Source of the DNA: Ignavibacteriales bacterium CG07_land_8_20_14_0_80_59_12
GTDB taxonomy: Bacteria; Bacteroidota; Ignavibacteria; 0-14-0-80-59-12
Reading direction: 5' to 3'
Assembly: GCA_002779395.1 (NCBI GenBank)
Contig: PEWR01000041.1
Span: forward strand, 3,487-43,973
DNA: 40,487 bases
A program made the translations under genes and the position numbers. Position 1 is the first letter of the stretch. Every line of letters starts with the position of its first letter. The notes under the pieces are model-generated. The model saw nothing but the letters and a program-made list of their open reading frames with translations. It was not told the DNA's origin and made no database searches. Below are positions 16,314 through 24,948 of the stretch, in pieces.

Positions 16314-17456
16314 ATGGAACTCTGGCAGGAAATGCTCAGGCAGAGCATAGACAGTGCCGACCAGCTGGCCGAGACCTTCGGCTTCGATAAGGAGACAGTG
16401 CAGAAGATCAACCGTATGTACCCGATCCGCATCAACCCCTACTACCTCAGCCTCATCCGGTACAAGGGAGACCCGATCTATCTGCAGTGCCTCCCGGACG
16501 CTGTGGAGCTCGAGGACATCAGTGCCCCCGAGGATCCGCTCAATGAAGACGCCGACAGCCCGGTGCCGAGCATCACACACCGCTACCCCGACCGCGTCCT
16601 CTTCCTCGTGACGAGCCAATGCTCGATGTACTGCCGGTTCTGCACACGGAAGCGGAAGGTGGGGGACTCCGCTAAAATCAGCATGAAGTTCATCCAGAGC
16701 GGTATCAGCTACATTGCTGCTCACCCGGAAGTCCGCGACGTGATCCTCTCCGGCGGCGATCCGTTCATGCTGACCGACTACATGCTCGAGAAGATCCTCG
16801 CCGGCCTCAGGGCGATCCCGCACGTCGAGATCATCCGGATCGGCACAAAGATGCCGTGCGTCCTTCCGCAGCGCGTGACACCGAAGCTCTGCAACATGCT
16901 GAAAAAGTACCATCCGCTCTATATCAACACTCACTTCAACCATCCGTGGGAGATCACACCGGAGAGCCGGCGCGCGTGCTCGCTTCTCGCCGATGCCGGC
17001 GTACCGCTCGGCAACCAGATGGTTCTCATGAAGGGGGTGAACGACGATCCGCAGGTGGTAAAGGAGCTCATGCAGAAGCTCCTCGCGTGCCGCGTCCGGC
17101 CGTACTACATCTACCAGGCGGATATCACCAAGGGCACGAACCATTTCCGCACGCCGATCAGCGTCGGGCTCGACATCATGGACCAGCTCCGCGGCCACAC
17201 CTCGGGGCTTGCTGTGCCGTACTATGTGATCGACGCGCCGGGCGGGGGCGGGAAGATTCCGCTCCTTCCGCAGTACGTCATCGGCAGGAACGGGAACCAG
17301 GTTATCCTGCGCAACTACAAGTACGACATCTTCACATACCCGGATGTCGAGGAAAGCCCGAAGCGCCCTGCAAAGCAGCGTTTCATGCGGAAAAAGGCGA
17401 AGAAGGTCTACGACCCCGACAGGCTGCGTGAGTCCGCCGCGGCGGACCGGGAATGA
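16314..17456 (+). CDS. kamA: L-lysine 2,3-aminomutase family radical SAM protein
   Basis: THRYPDRVLFLVTSQCSMYCRFCTRKRKVGDS (CxxxCxxC), NTHFNHPWEITPESRRAC, VRPYYIYQADITKGTNHFRTPISVGLDIMDQLRGHTSGLAVPYYVIDAPGGGGKIP. Confidence 0.93.
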   Translation: MELWQEMLRQSIDSADQLAETFGFDKETVQKINRMYPIRINPYYLSLIRYKGDPIYLQCLPDAVELEDISAPEDPLNEDADSPVPSITHRYPDRVLFLVTSQCSMYCRFCTRKRKVGDSAKISMKFIQSGISYIAAHPEVRDVILSGGDPFMLTDYMLEKILAGLRAIPHVEIIRIGTKMPCVLPQRVTPKLCNMLKKYHPLYINTHFNHPWEITPESRRACSLLADAGVPLGNQMVLMKGVNDDPQVVKELMQKLLACRVRPYYIYQADITKGTNHFRTPISVGLDIMDQLRGHTSGLAVPYYVIDAPGGGGKIPLLPQYVIGRNGNQVILRNYKYDIFTYPDVEESPKRPAKQRFMRKKAKKVYDPDRLRESAAADRE

Positions 17457-17460
17457 GGTT

Positions 17461-17503
17461 GAAGCTGAAAAGCCCCCGCCAACGGCGGGGGCTTTTCAGC
17501 TTC
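17461..17503. terminator. Strong bidirectional intrinsic-terminator-like hairpin between convergent genes
   Basis: GAAGCTGAAAAGCCCCCGCC-AAC-GGCGGGGGCTTTTCAGCTTC, perfect 20-bp stem with A/T-flanked GC core. Confidence 0.85.
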
Positions 17504-17529
17504 CCATGGGTAAACCACGTCCGGCGAAC

Positions 17530-18477
17530 TTACGGAAGCGGTGCGTGCGGGGTGCCGGTGTGAGGCAACGGCTCAGCGGGAGACGGATCGAAGGCGACGG
17601 GCCGGATTGCCACAACGGAGGCAAGCTTCGAGAAGAGCGATAGCTCCGAACCGAAAAACCAGACCCGCTCGCCGATCCGGACGAGAACAAACAGCTGCTC
17701 GATGATGAAGAGAAGGAGGATGAGCACGGCCGTCGACTCGTTGATGGACGAATTGACGTAGAGATGGAGCGCCACCGTTGCGAGATAGATGAGAAGGAGA
17801 ATGAGAAACATCCCGTAGGCCCTCCCGAAGTTCCTCACTGAAAACCCCAGTCCTCTCCAGAATGCCTTCCACATCACCCGGCGATCCTCCGACACCGCGG
17901 CCACCTTCGCATAGTCCATGACAGCCCTGATATACGAGAAGAGAAGGACGGCGACTGCGATCCGGGCGCCCAGCACAAGAAAGATCTCGACCGGCCGCTG
18001 AGAGCTGTCCATGAGGGAAGAGAGGGGAGCGTCGATGAGGCCCAGGATGATTCCACCGACGATCATGAAGGGAATGGAGATGAGGAAGAGCCGGAGAAAC
18101 CTGAAGAAGTATGCGGCGCCTCCCTCGAACAGCTTCCTCGACAGCCCCTGCGCTTCCCCCGACCTGAGCGCGGCAAGGATGCCGCCGTCGAGAAACACGG
18201 AAAGGATCTCGTAGAGGAAGAGGACGGTGAGAAAAATGCGAAAAAGGGTACGGACGAGGTCTCCGTTGTGGAGGAGAAACTCCACAAGGGCGGGGATGCT
18301 GAACGCTTGACGGAGCGGCGATGAGATGACACTCGTTCCCCAGTACTGCTGCAGTGCGAATTGCAACGGTGTCACCACGATGACGGCGGCCGCAAGATTC
18401 AGGATGTAGAGGGGAAGGAGCAGCCTCCAGGACCGCATCGTGGCGGCGAATCCTTCCTTCATGCTGGCACCGACCAT
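17530..18477 (-). CDS. Multi-pass membrane protein of unknown function
   Basis: Hydrophobic segments throughout (LLLPLYILNLAAAVIVV, ILLLIYLATVALHLYV, STAVLILLLFIIEQLFVLV); 11 nt downstream of the M1 peptidase gene. Confidence 0.7.
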   Translation of the reverse strand: MVGASMKEGFAATMRSWRLLLPLYILNLAAAVIVVTPLQFALQQYWGTSVISSPLRQAFSIPALVEFLLHNGDLVRTLFRIFLTVLFLYEILSVFLDGGILAALRSGEAQGLSRKLFEGGAAYFFRFLRLFLISIPFMIVGGIILGLIDAPLSSLMDSSQRPVEIFLVLGARIAVAVLLFSYIRAVMDYAKVAAVSEDRRVMWKAFWRGLGFSVRNFGRAYGMFLILLLIYLATVALHLYVNSSINESTAVLILLLFIIEQLFVLVRIGERVWFFGSELSLFSKLASVVAIRPVAFDPSPAEPLPHTGTPHAPLP

Positions 18478-18488
18478 TGGCGACCCTC

Positions 18489-20447
18489 CTATGAGAAGAA
18501 TGTGAGATGCTGGAGAAGCGACTGCACACGGTAGAGAAGCTCAAGCGCCACCCGCCAGACCCCTCTCCTCTCTTCATGCATGCGGCGGCTGTTGTTTCTC
18601 ATGTCCGTGTCAAGGACGAGCTTCCGGTCAGGGTCCACGACCGCATAGGAGAGACGTGAAGCCGACCTGAAACGGAACTCCCGCCATTCCCGTTTCCCGT
18701 CCCAGGTTTCCCGGATCCTGTTCCCATCATCGAACACGAACAGGACATCGACCGGCACGATCACCGTCCCCTTCCTCACGACCTCGATGACTGACTCGAA
18801 CTGTCCCTTCCTCTTCTCGTCGACAAAACGGAGCGTGCTGTCGGATCCCACGAAGCCAGCCTTCCCGGTCAGCGGCTCGGTCCGCACCGATTCCACCGCG
18901 TAGTCGAGCGAGCCGGTCCCGTAGAGGACCTGCGCAAAATACCATGAGAGGTCCTGCTTTGCTACGCGGTTCGCCACGGCGATAAAGTTCTCGGTCCGGG
19001 GATGCTTGAACTTCCATTCCTGGAAGTAAGTCTTCATGATGCGGGCCATCGTTTCCTGTCCGACGATCCCCTCGAGTGTCCTGAGGAGGAGCGCCGGTTT
19101 GCTGTACGACATCCTCGAGTACTGGCCGGGCGCGTAGAGCCACGACTTCTCAACGACCCGGTCGAGGTTCGGGCTTGTGATGTACGACGAGCGGTGGAAC
19201 GTGACCCCATCCATCTTGAGCCCGAGGAAGTCGATGTAGGAACCCGGCGTCCCGTAGTATCGCTCCATTGACTTGAGCTCCGCGTACGAGTTGATTCCCT
19301 CGTCGAGCCATGCCTCCTCGAACTCGTTGCTCGCGAGCATTCCCTGGAAATAGTTGTGGCCGAACTCATGGATCGTCACCATCGCGCTGACGTGAATTCC
19401 CTTCGGGAGCCACCAGATCGTCATCGTGGTGAAGAAGGCGGGATACTCCATCCCTCCTGCTCCCCGAGCGTTGGCCGGCGGATCCACGATGGTGAGGGTG
19501 CGGTACGGGTAGACGCCGAACCATTCCTGGAAGTATGCCAGCGCGTGTCTCGCGGCGTCGAGGTGGACGGGAGCGTAGGTCTCATTCGTCCGGTAGGTGA
19601 ATATCGTGATATCGACATCACCCCCGGTCGAGTCGTTGTGGAAGACTCCGTGCCGCGTGATGAACCGCGGGTCCGCAGCCCACACGAAATCGTGGACGTC
19701 CTCCTGATGGTACTGGTAGGTCATCGTGCTGTTGGCCCTTCGCTTTCCGACGAGTGTCCCGTTCGCCGCCACGACGTAGTCGCGTGGAACGCTGATCTGG
19801 ACGTCGTAGACGCCGAAGTCGGCGAAGAATTCGCTGTTCGAATGGTACTCGTGGCAGTTCCAGCCGTCCGGCTGGAGGACGCCGATCTTCGGGAACCACT
19901 GGGCGACCATGAAGAAGCCCCCCTCGGCGAACCCGGAGCGCGCGAAGACGCGGGGAAGCTTCGATGTGAACTCAACGTCGACACGAATGGTCTCGGCCGG
20001 TCCGCACGGCTTCGGGAGCTTCACCTCCGCGACGGTGCGGTCGTCCGCGTTCTCATCATCAGGATGGATGTACGCGAGCGATGGGAGGAGGTTCGCGCCT
20101 GTCCAGAGGTTCATGCGGGATACGTTGATGTACCCCCACTCCTCCTGTTTCGTGCCCGAGGAGAATCCGCGGTTCCTCCCGCGCGATTCCTTCATAAACG
20201 TCGATTGGTTGTTCGCGAACGCGTTGAGATAGAGGTGGAATTGAAGGGTCGAGACGGCTCGCGTTGTCGTGTTCCGCCATGTGATTGCCTCCCGCCCCGT
20301 GACCGTCTCGCTCTCCGGATGGAGTTCCGCGTGGATCGTGTAGTTCGCGATGCGCGGGCTCAGCGGCGTATCGAAGATCTTCATCTGGGAGAGGAGTGGA
20401 GGGGAGAGCGTGCAGAGCAGGAGAAGCAGTGTCCTCAGCAGGCGCAT
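18489..20447 (-). CDS. Secreted M1-family (gluzincin) metallopeptidase
   Basis: Signal MRLLRTLLLLLCTLSPPLLSQ; GGMEYPAFFTT; HEFGHNYFQGMLASNEFEEAWLDEGINSY (HExxH-x18-E). Confidence 0.88.
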   Translation of the reverse strand: MRLLRTLLLLLCTLSPPLLSQMKIFDTPLSPRIANYTIHAELHPESETVTGREAITWRNTTTRAVSTLQFHLYLNAFANNQSTFMKESRGRNRGFSSGTKQEEWGYINVSRMNLWTGANLLPSLAYIHPDDENADDRTVAEVKLPKPCGPAETIRVDVEFTSKLPRVFARSGFAEGGFFMVAQWFPKIGVLQPDGWNCHEYHSNSEFFADFGVYDVQISVPRDYVVAANGTLVGKRRANSTMTYQYHQEDVHDFVWAADPRFITRHGVFHNDSTGGDVDITIFTYRTNETYAPVHLDAARHALAYFQEWFGVYPYRTLTIVDPPANARGAGGMEYPAFFTTMTIWWLPKGIHVSAMVTIHEFGHNYFQGMLASNEFEEAWLDEGINSYAELKSMERYYGTPGSYIDFLGLKMDGVTFHRSSYITSPNLDRVVEKSWLYAPGQYSRMSYSKPALLLRTLEGIVGQETMARIMKTYFQEWKFKHPRTENFIAVANRVAKQDLSWYFAQVLYGTGSLDYAVESVRTEPLTGKAGFVGSDSTLRFVDEKRKGQFESVIEVVRKGTVIVPVDVLFVFDDGNRIRETWDGKREWREFRFRSASRLSYAVVDPDRKLVLDTDMRNNSRRMHEERRGVWRVALELLYRVQSLLQHLTFFS

Positions 20448-20519
20448 GGAAGCCTCCGTATACAGCGTGGTGTGCGAGACTCCGGCCCCGTGCCTTGAAC
20501 CGGAACGGAGCGAAGAGCA

Positions 20520-20531
20520 CCAAACGTTTGG
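20520..20531. promoter_or_regulatory. Perfect 12-bp palindrome CCAAACGTTTGG in the divergent M1 peptidase/dnaG intergenic region; candidate operator
   Basis: Self-reverse-complementary sequence; position between divergent starts 20447 and 20760. Confidence 0.3.
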
Positions 20532-20759
20532 CATAAGAGATATGCAAGTGTAGAAAATCGAGGTGTGAAATTCAAGCGCGGGGGTTTCCACCCCCCTCTA
20601 TGGACATTCGATTTCCATCTGACTATATTCCCTCGTAGACGAGGCAGCCACATCCGCCGCCGCATGCTGCATTTCCAAGGAGAGGGAGAACGCGGTCAGC
20701 GGTTCCTTGGAAAGCAACGGCACGTTATCTACATTAAGCTCAGTCGTACCCGGTCATTC

Positions 20760-22643
20760 ATGCGGATTCCAGCGGAAAAGATAGAGGAAGTCCGTGCTGC
20801 GACGGACATCTGCGAGCTCATCTCGGCCTCTGTGCGGTTGAAGCGCAGGGGAAAGAACCACATCGGTCTCTGCCCGTTCCACACCGAAAAGACTCCCTCC
20901 TTTACCGTCAGCCCCGAGCGCCAGATGTACCACTGCTTCGGCTGCGGGGCCGGAGGAAACGCCTTCACTTTCGTCATGGAGCATGAGAAGGTCTCGTTCG
21001 TCGAGGCTGTCCGGACGCTCGCCGATCGCGCCGGCATCCAGCTCCCCGGAGCGGAGCAGTCCTCCACGGGTGACGGCGACACGGATGTCCTCTACTCCAT
21101 TCTCCGGGAAGCCGGGCTTTTTTTCTACCGGCGGCTTACCGGCACGGAGGAGGGGAAAGGCGCGCTCGAGTACCTCCGCAGCCGGGGGTGGCACGACGAG
21201 ACAATCGTGAAATTCGGACTCGGGTATGCCCCCCGAAGCTGGGATGCGTTCATCCAACACGCGCGCGGGCTTGGATACGGACCCGAGCTTCTTGAGAAAA
21301 CCGGACTTGCGATCCGAAGAGAGGACGGCTCCGGATGCTACGACCGGTTCCGTGGGCGCGTCATGTTCCCGGTCTTCTCTCCATCGGGGCGGGTCATCGG
21401 ATTCGGCGCAAGGAAGTTCTACGATGACGATCCCGGTCCGAAGTACCTGAATTCACCCGAGACACCTGTCTACGTCAAAGGCCGTGTCCTCTATGGTGTC
21501 GCACAGAGCCGTGAGGCGATCCGCAGGATGAATGCCGCGATCCTGGTCGAAGGGTATGCTGATCTCATCACGCTTTTCCAGGCGGGAATCGAAAACGTCG
21601 TCGCCTCAAGCGGCACGGCGCTCACGGCGGAACAAATCCAGCTCATCGGCCGCTACACAAAGAATGTCCTCTTCGTTTACGACGCGGACTCCGCCGGCGC
21701 GAAGGCGATGTTCCGCGGGCTCGACCTCATTCTCGAGCAGGACCTCGACGTCAGGATTGCCAGGCTCCCCGAAGGTGAGGACCCCGATTCATTCGTGAAG
21801 GCGCACGGAGGCCCGGCGTTCCAAACCCTCCTCGAGAAGGCCGGGTCGTTCATTGACTTTAAGCTCGAAGAATTCCACCGGGAAGGGAGAAGCGACGACC
21901 CGGAGAAGCAGGCGGAGGCGGTCCGCTCGGTCGTCGACTCGCTCACACACATGAAGGACGAGCTCAAGCGCGATCTCTATATCAAGCGGCTCGCCTCGAA
22001 GTACGACCTTTATGAATCGGTCCTCCGAAGGGAACTGGAGCGGAAGCTGAAGCCCTACCGGCGCGATGAATGGACAGGACCGGTAAGTGCAGAGGACGCT
22101 CCGATCATCGCTGCTGCGGCGGGCAGGCGGGCGCCTCAGAAGGCTCCACCGGTTCCCCCGGCGGAACGGAACCTCCTCAAGGTTCTTCTCGAAGGACCTG
22201 ATGAGGTCGGGGCTCTCATCATGCGTGAGTTCTCTCTCGACGCGGTCTCGAACGACGGCATCCGGAGCATCATGGGATTGGTCTTCCATTCAATCGAAGA
22301 GGGGACACGCATCAGCGCCATGGAGATCCTGCAGCGTCTCGATGACCCCGGGCTGCGGAGTCTCCTCACCGACGTGACTCTCAGCTCCTACGATCTCCCT
22401 CGCCGCTACGAAATCAGCCCAAGGTGGGATCCGGGGAAAACGGTCGAGGCGGTGGATGCGGAGAAGATCGCAAAGGACTCAATCCTTGCGATACGGCGCG
22501 CGGCGCTCGAGGCGGAAATCGCCCAAACTGAACTTGCTCTACACGATGCAGGGATCCACCGGAGCGACGAAGCGGCTGTCCTCCGGCGGCTTGCAGCGCT
22601 CCAGCAGGAACGCCAGTCCCTTGACCGTGGCCTGCGCGAGTAA
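20760..22643 (+). CDS. dnaG: DNA primase
   Basis: MRIPAEKIEEVRAATDICELISASVRLKRRGKNHIGLCPFHTEKTPSFTVSPERQMYHCFGCGAGGNAFTFVM; TOPRIM VEGYADLITLFQAGIENVVASSGTALT. Confidence 0.97.
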   Translation: MRIPAEKIEEVRAATDICELISASVRLKRRGKNHIGLCPFHTEKTPSFTVSPERQMYHCFGCGAGGNAFTFVMEHEKVSFVEAVRTLADRAGIQLPGAEQSSTGDGDTDVLYSILREAGLFFYRRLTGTEEGKGALEYLRSRGWHDETIVKFGLGYAPRSWDAFIQHARGLGYGPELLEKTGLAIRREDGSGCYDRFRGRVMFPVFSPSGRVIGFGARKFYDDDPGPKYLNSPETPVYVKGRVLYGVAQSREAIRRMNAAILVEGYADLITLFQAGIENVVASSGTALTAEQIQLIGRYTKNVLFVYDADSAGAKAMFRGLDLILEQDLDVRIARLPEGEDPDSFVKAHGGPAFQTLLEKAGSFIDFKLEEFHREGRSDDPEKQAEAVRSVVDSLTHMKDELKRDLYIKRLASKYDLYESVLRRELERKLKPYRRDEWTGPVSAEDAPIIAAAAGRRAPQKAPPVPPAERNLLKVLLEGPDEVGALIMREFSLDAVSNDGIRSIMGLVFHSIEEGTRISAMEILQRLDDPGLRSLLTDVTLSSYDLPRRYEISPRWDPGKTVEAVDAEKIAKDSILAIRRAALEAEIAQTELALHDAGIHRSDEAAVLRRLAALQQERQSLDRGLRE

Positions 22644-22670
22644 CATGACCCATCAATTCGTCCCCGCACG

Positions 22671-22880
22671 GTGCGGGGCAGGGGAATAGGGAGACTGCAG
22701 CTCAACAACTGCATCCTCCAGCCCTACTCCTGCAAGCGTGTCGAGTGGTGCCCGATGCATCAGATCTGGGAGGAAATGCGGGGGAAGTTCCTTGAGCTCC
22801 TCCAGTCGAGGACTCTCGACGATGCCGTGCGCCGGAGCGACCTCATCACGGCAGTTGAACAGGCAGTGTTGGCGAAATAG
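22671..22880 (+). pseudogene. Rrf2-family regulator C-terminal (Cys-ligand) remnant or stand-alone small protein lacking the winged-helix domain
   Basis: LQLNNCILQPYSCKRVEWCPMHQIWEEMRGKFLELLQSRTLDDAV resembles the Rrf2 C-terminal pattern C-x(5-7)-C-x5-C..LH..W......L...TL.D; no wHTH upstream (dnaG ends at 22643 in the same frame). Confidence 0.5.
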
Positions 22881-22928
22881 CCGGAGAAGGGGATGCAGCG
22901 TGTACCGCCTCCCCCGTCCGTGTGCCGG

Positions 22929-22950
22929 GGAGCAAGGCTCCGTTTTTTTT
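22929..22950 (+). terminator. Short intrinsic terminator-like hairpin GGAGC-AAG-GCTCC followed by G and T8
   Basis: 5-bp stem and an 8-T run, conspicuous in a GC-rich genome. Confidence 0.5.
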
Positions 22951-22993
22951 CAGCGGCCAAAGAATCCTGCTGACGGCTGGGGAGAGACCACGC

Positions 22994-24040
22994 GTGCAGC
23001 GACACTTCTCGAACATCCTCGTCGTGCGGACTGACCGGCTCGGTGATGTCCTTCTCACGCTTCCGGTCTTTGCCGCGCTGATGAGGCTCTTCCCTGATGC
23101 GCGGCGGTCATTTCTCCTGCAGTCGTACACAGCCGACCTGATCGAGGGACACCCTCTCGTCGACGAAGTGATCCGGTTCGACGGGGGCGCCTCCTCCGGT
23201 CTAAGGGAGAAACTGAAGCGACACGAATTCGATTGTGCAGTCATCGCCCACGCGACGTGGACCATCGCGTGGTCCCTCTTCCTCTCGCGGATTCCTGTGA
23301 GGGTCGGCACCGGGTACCGGCCGTACTCATTTCTCTTCACACACCGGCGCTACGAGCACAGGCACACGGCGGAGCGGCACGAGTCGGAGTATTGTGTCAA
23401 CCTCCTCCGCACGCTCGGCCTTGACACACCTCCCGTGGAGGGTGTGCCAATACCGGTTTCAGGCGAGACGCTCCGAGAAGTGGCGGCCGCCGTCTCGAAG
23501 GCCGGCCTTTCGATGGAAGGTCCGCTCGTGGTCCTTCACCCCGGGAGCGGCGGGTCCTCGTGGGCGTGGCCCGTCGGGAGGTTCGTGGAGCTTGGCCGAC
23601 TCCTCATCGCCCGTGGCGCGTCCGTCGCCCTGACCGGGTCAAAACCGGAGACCGAGGCAGCGGGACGATGCGCGCAAGACATCGGATCTCCGGCGGTTTC
23701 GCTCGCAGGCCTCTTCACGCTGAAACAGCTTGCGGCGTTCTTCAAGATGGCAGGCGCCGTCGTCGCGAACTCAACCGGGCCGCTCCATCTTGCCGCATCG
23801 GTCGGAACACCGGTGATCGGCCTGTACCCGGACATCCCTCCGATGACACCGCGCCGCTGGGGGCCCCTCACTGAGACGAAACGGATCTTCACGCCCGCCC
23901 ACGCGGCGTGGCGGTCGCCGCGCGAACGGATGATGGGGATATCCGCCCGGGAAGTCTGTGAGGCCGCATGCGGCTTTCTTGAAGTTGCGCATGCCGGGTC
24001 CGTTCGTCCCTTCGACGATCGAGACATGGGGGAGCAATGA
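22994..24040 (+). CDS. Glycosyltransferase family 9 / ADP-heptose:LPS heptosyltransferase-like (GTG start proposed)
   Basis: ILVVRTDRLGDVLLTLPVFAALMRLFPDA, VVLHPGSGGSSWAWPVGRFVELGRLL, GAVVANSTGPLHLAASVGTPVIGLYPD. Confidence 0.88.
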   Translation: MQRHFSNILVVRTDRLGDVLLTLPVFAALMRLFPDARRSFLLQSYTADLIEGHPLVDEVIRFDGGASSGLREKLKRHEFDCAVIAHATWTIAWSLFLSRIPVRVGTGYRPYSFLFTHRRYEHRHTAERHESEYCVNLLRTLGLDTPPVEGVPIPVSGETLREVAAAVSKAGLSMEGPLVVLHPGSGGSSWAWPVGRFVELGRLLIARGASVALTGSKPETEAAGRCAQDIGSPAVSLAGLFTLKQLAAFFKMAGAVVANSTGPLHLAASVGTPVIGLYPDIPPMTPRRWGPLTETKRIFTPAHAAWRSPRERMMGISAREVCEAACGFLEVAHAGSVRPFDDRDMGEQ

Positions 24041-24897
24041 GATACGCGTATGCCGCGGCAGCCGGGATCATGGTCTCTACCGGACTCTTCGTCGCGGCGC
24101 AATTAGCCGGTCCCCTTCAACCCGCCGGTGCGGGCAACGGACATCCGGCCCTTGTGCGCGGCGAGTCCGCGAAGCAGACGCCCCTTCCGCTCCGGAGGAT
24201 CCCCAACACTGCCTTCAACGCGGGCGAGAAGCTCTCCTTCGATGTGAAGTTCGGCTTCGTGAAGGCCGGGGAAGCAAGCCTCGCAATTCCCGAGGTGCGC
24301 GACATGCAGGGGACCGGCGCGTTCCGCGTCGTGTTCCGCGTCAACTCGACATCCGCCTTCTCATGGGTCTTCCGCGTCGAGGACCGGTACGAGACGTTCG
24401 TCGATACGAGCGGCATCTTCTCCTGGCGGTTCGAACAACACATCCGCGAAGGCGGATACCGCCGGGACTTCAGCGCCGACTTTGACCAGGTGAACCACAA
24501 GGCGTACACGACGGGGGGAACTTACCCGATTCCTCCGTTCGTGCAGGACATCATGTCCTCGTTCTACTATGTGCGCACCCTCGACTTCTCGAAGAGCAAG
24601 CCCGGCGACCGGTTCCACATGGAGAACTTCTACAAGGATACGACGTATGCGCTCGACGTGAAGTTTCTCGGACGCGAGACTGTTCGCACCGGTGCCGGGA
24701 CATTCCGGTGTGCCGTCGTCGAGCCGATGGTTCGGGAAGGAGGACTTTTCAAAAGCGAGGGACGTATCATCGTCTACTTGAGCGACGACGAGCGAAAGAT
24801 ACCGGTGAAGGTGAGCACGCAGGTTGTGATCGGCTCGATCGACGGCGTTCTCAGGGAGTACAGAGGCATCGGTCCGCTCGCATCGCGTGTGGAGTAG
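24037..24897 (+). CDS. DUF3108 domain-containing exported protein
   Basis: FNAGEKLSFDVKFGFVKAGEASLAI..., YTTGGTYPIPPFVQDIMSSFYYVRTLDFSKSKPGD..., RIIVYLSDDERKIPVKVSTQVVIGSI; ATGA overlap with previous gene. Confidence 0.8.
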   Translation: MRYAYAAAAGIMVSTGLFVAAQLAGPLQPAGAGNGHPALVRGESAKQTPLPLRRIPNTAFNAGEKLSFDVKFGFVKAGEASLAIPEVRDMQGTGAFRVVFRVNSTSAFSWVFRVEDRYETFVDTSGIFSWRFEQHIREGGYRRDFSADFDQVNHKAYTTGGTYPIPPFVQDIMSSFYYVRTLDFSKSKPGDRFHMENFYKDTTYALDVKFLGRETVRTGAGTFRCAVVEPMVREGGLFKSEGRIIVYLSDDERKIPVKVSTQVVIGSIDGVLREYRGIGPLASRVE

Positions 24898-24948
24898 AAC
24901 GGAGAGCGTGCCACCCCCGGGAAATGCAGACGACTGACAGGAACATGC

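Noticed and set aside
19356-20498. 380-aa plus-strand ORF opposite the M1 peptidase
   Set aside because: Antisense to a protein with HEFGH zinc motif; composition is typical of a reverse-frame artefact
20580-20595. GGGGGT-TTCC-ACCCCC hairpin upstream of dnaG
   Set aside because: Short, no U-tract, no clear role; could be chance
22680-22750. Possible tRNA or structured RNA in the dnaG/GT9 gap
   Set aside because: No T-loop/acceptor pattern; the stretch reads better as an Rrf2-like coding remnant
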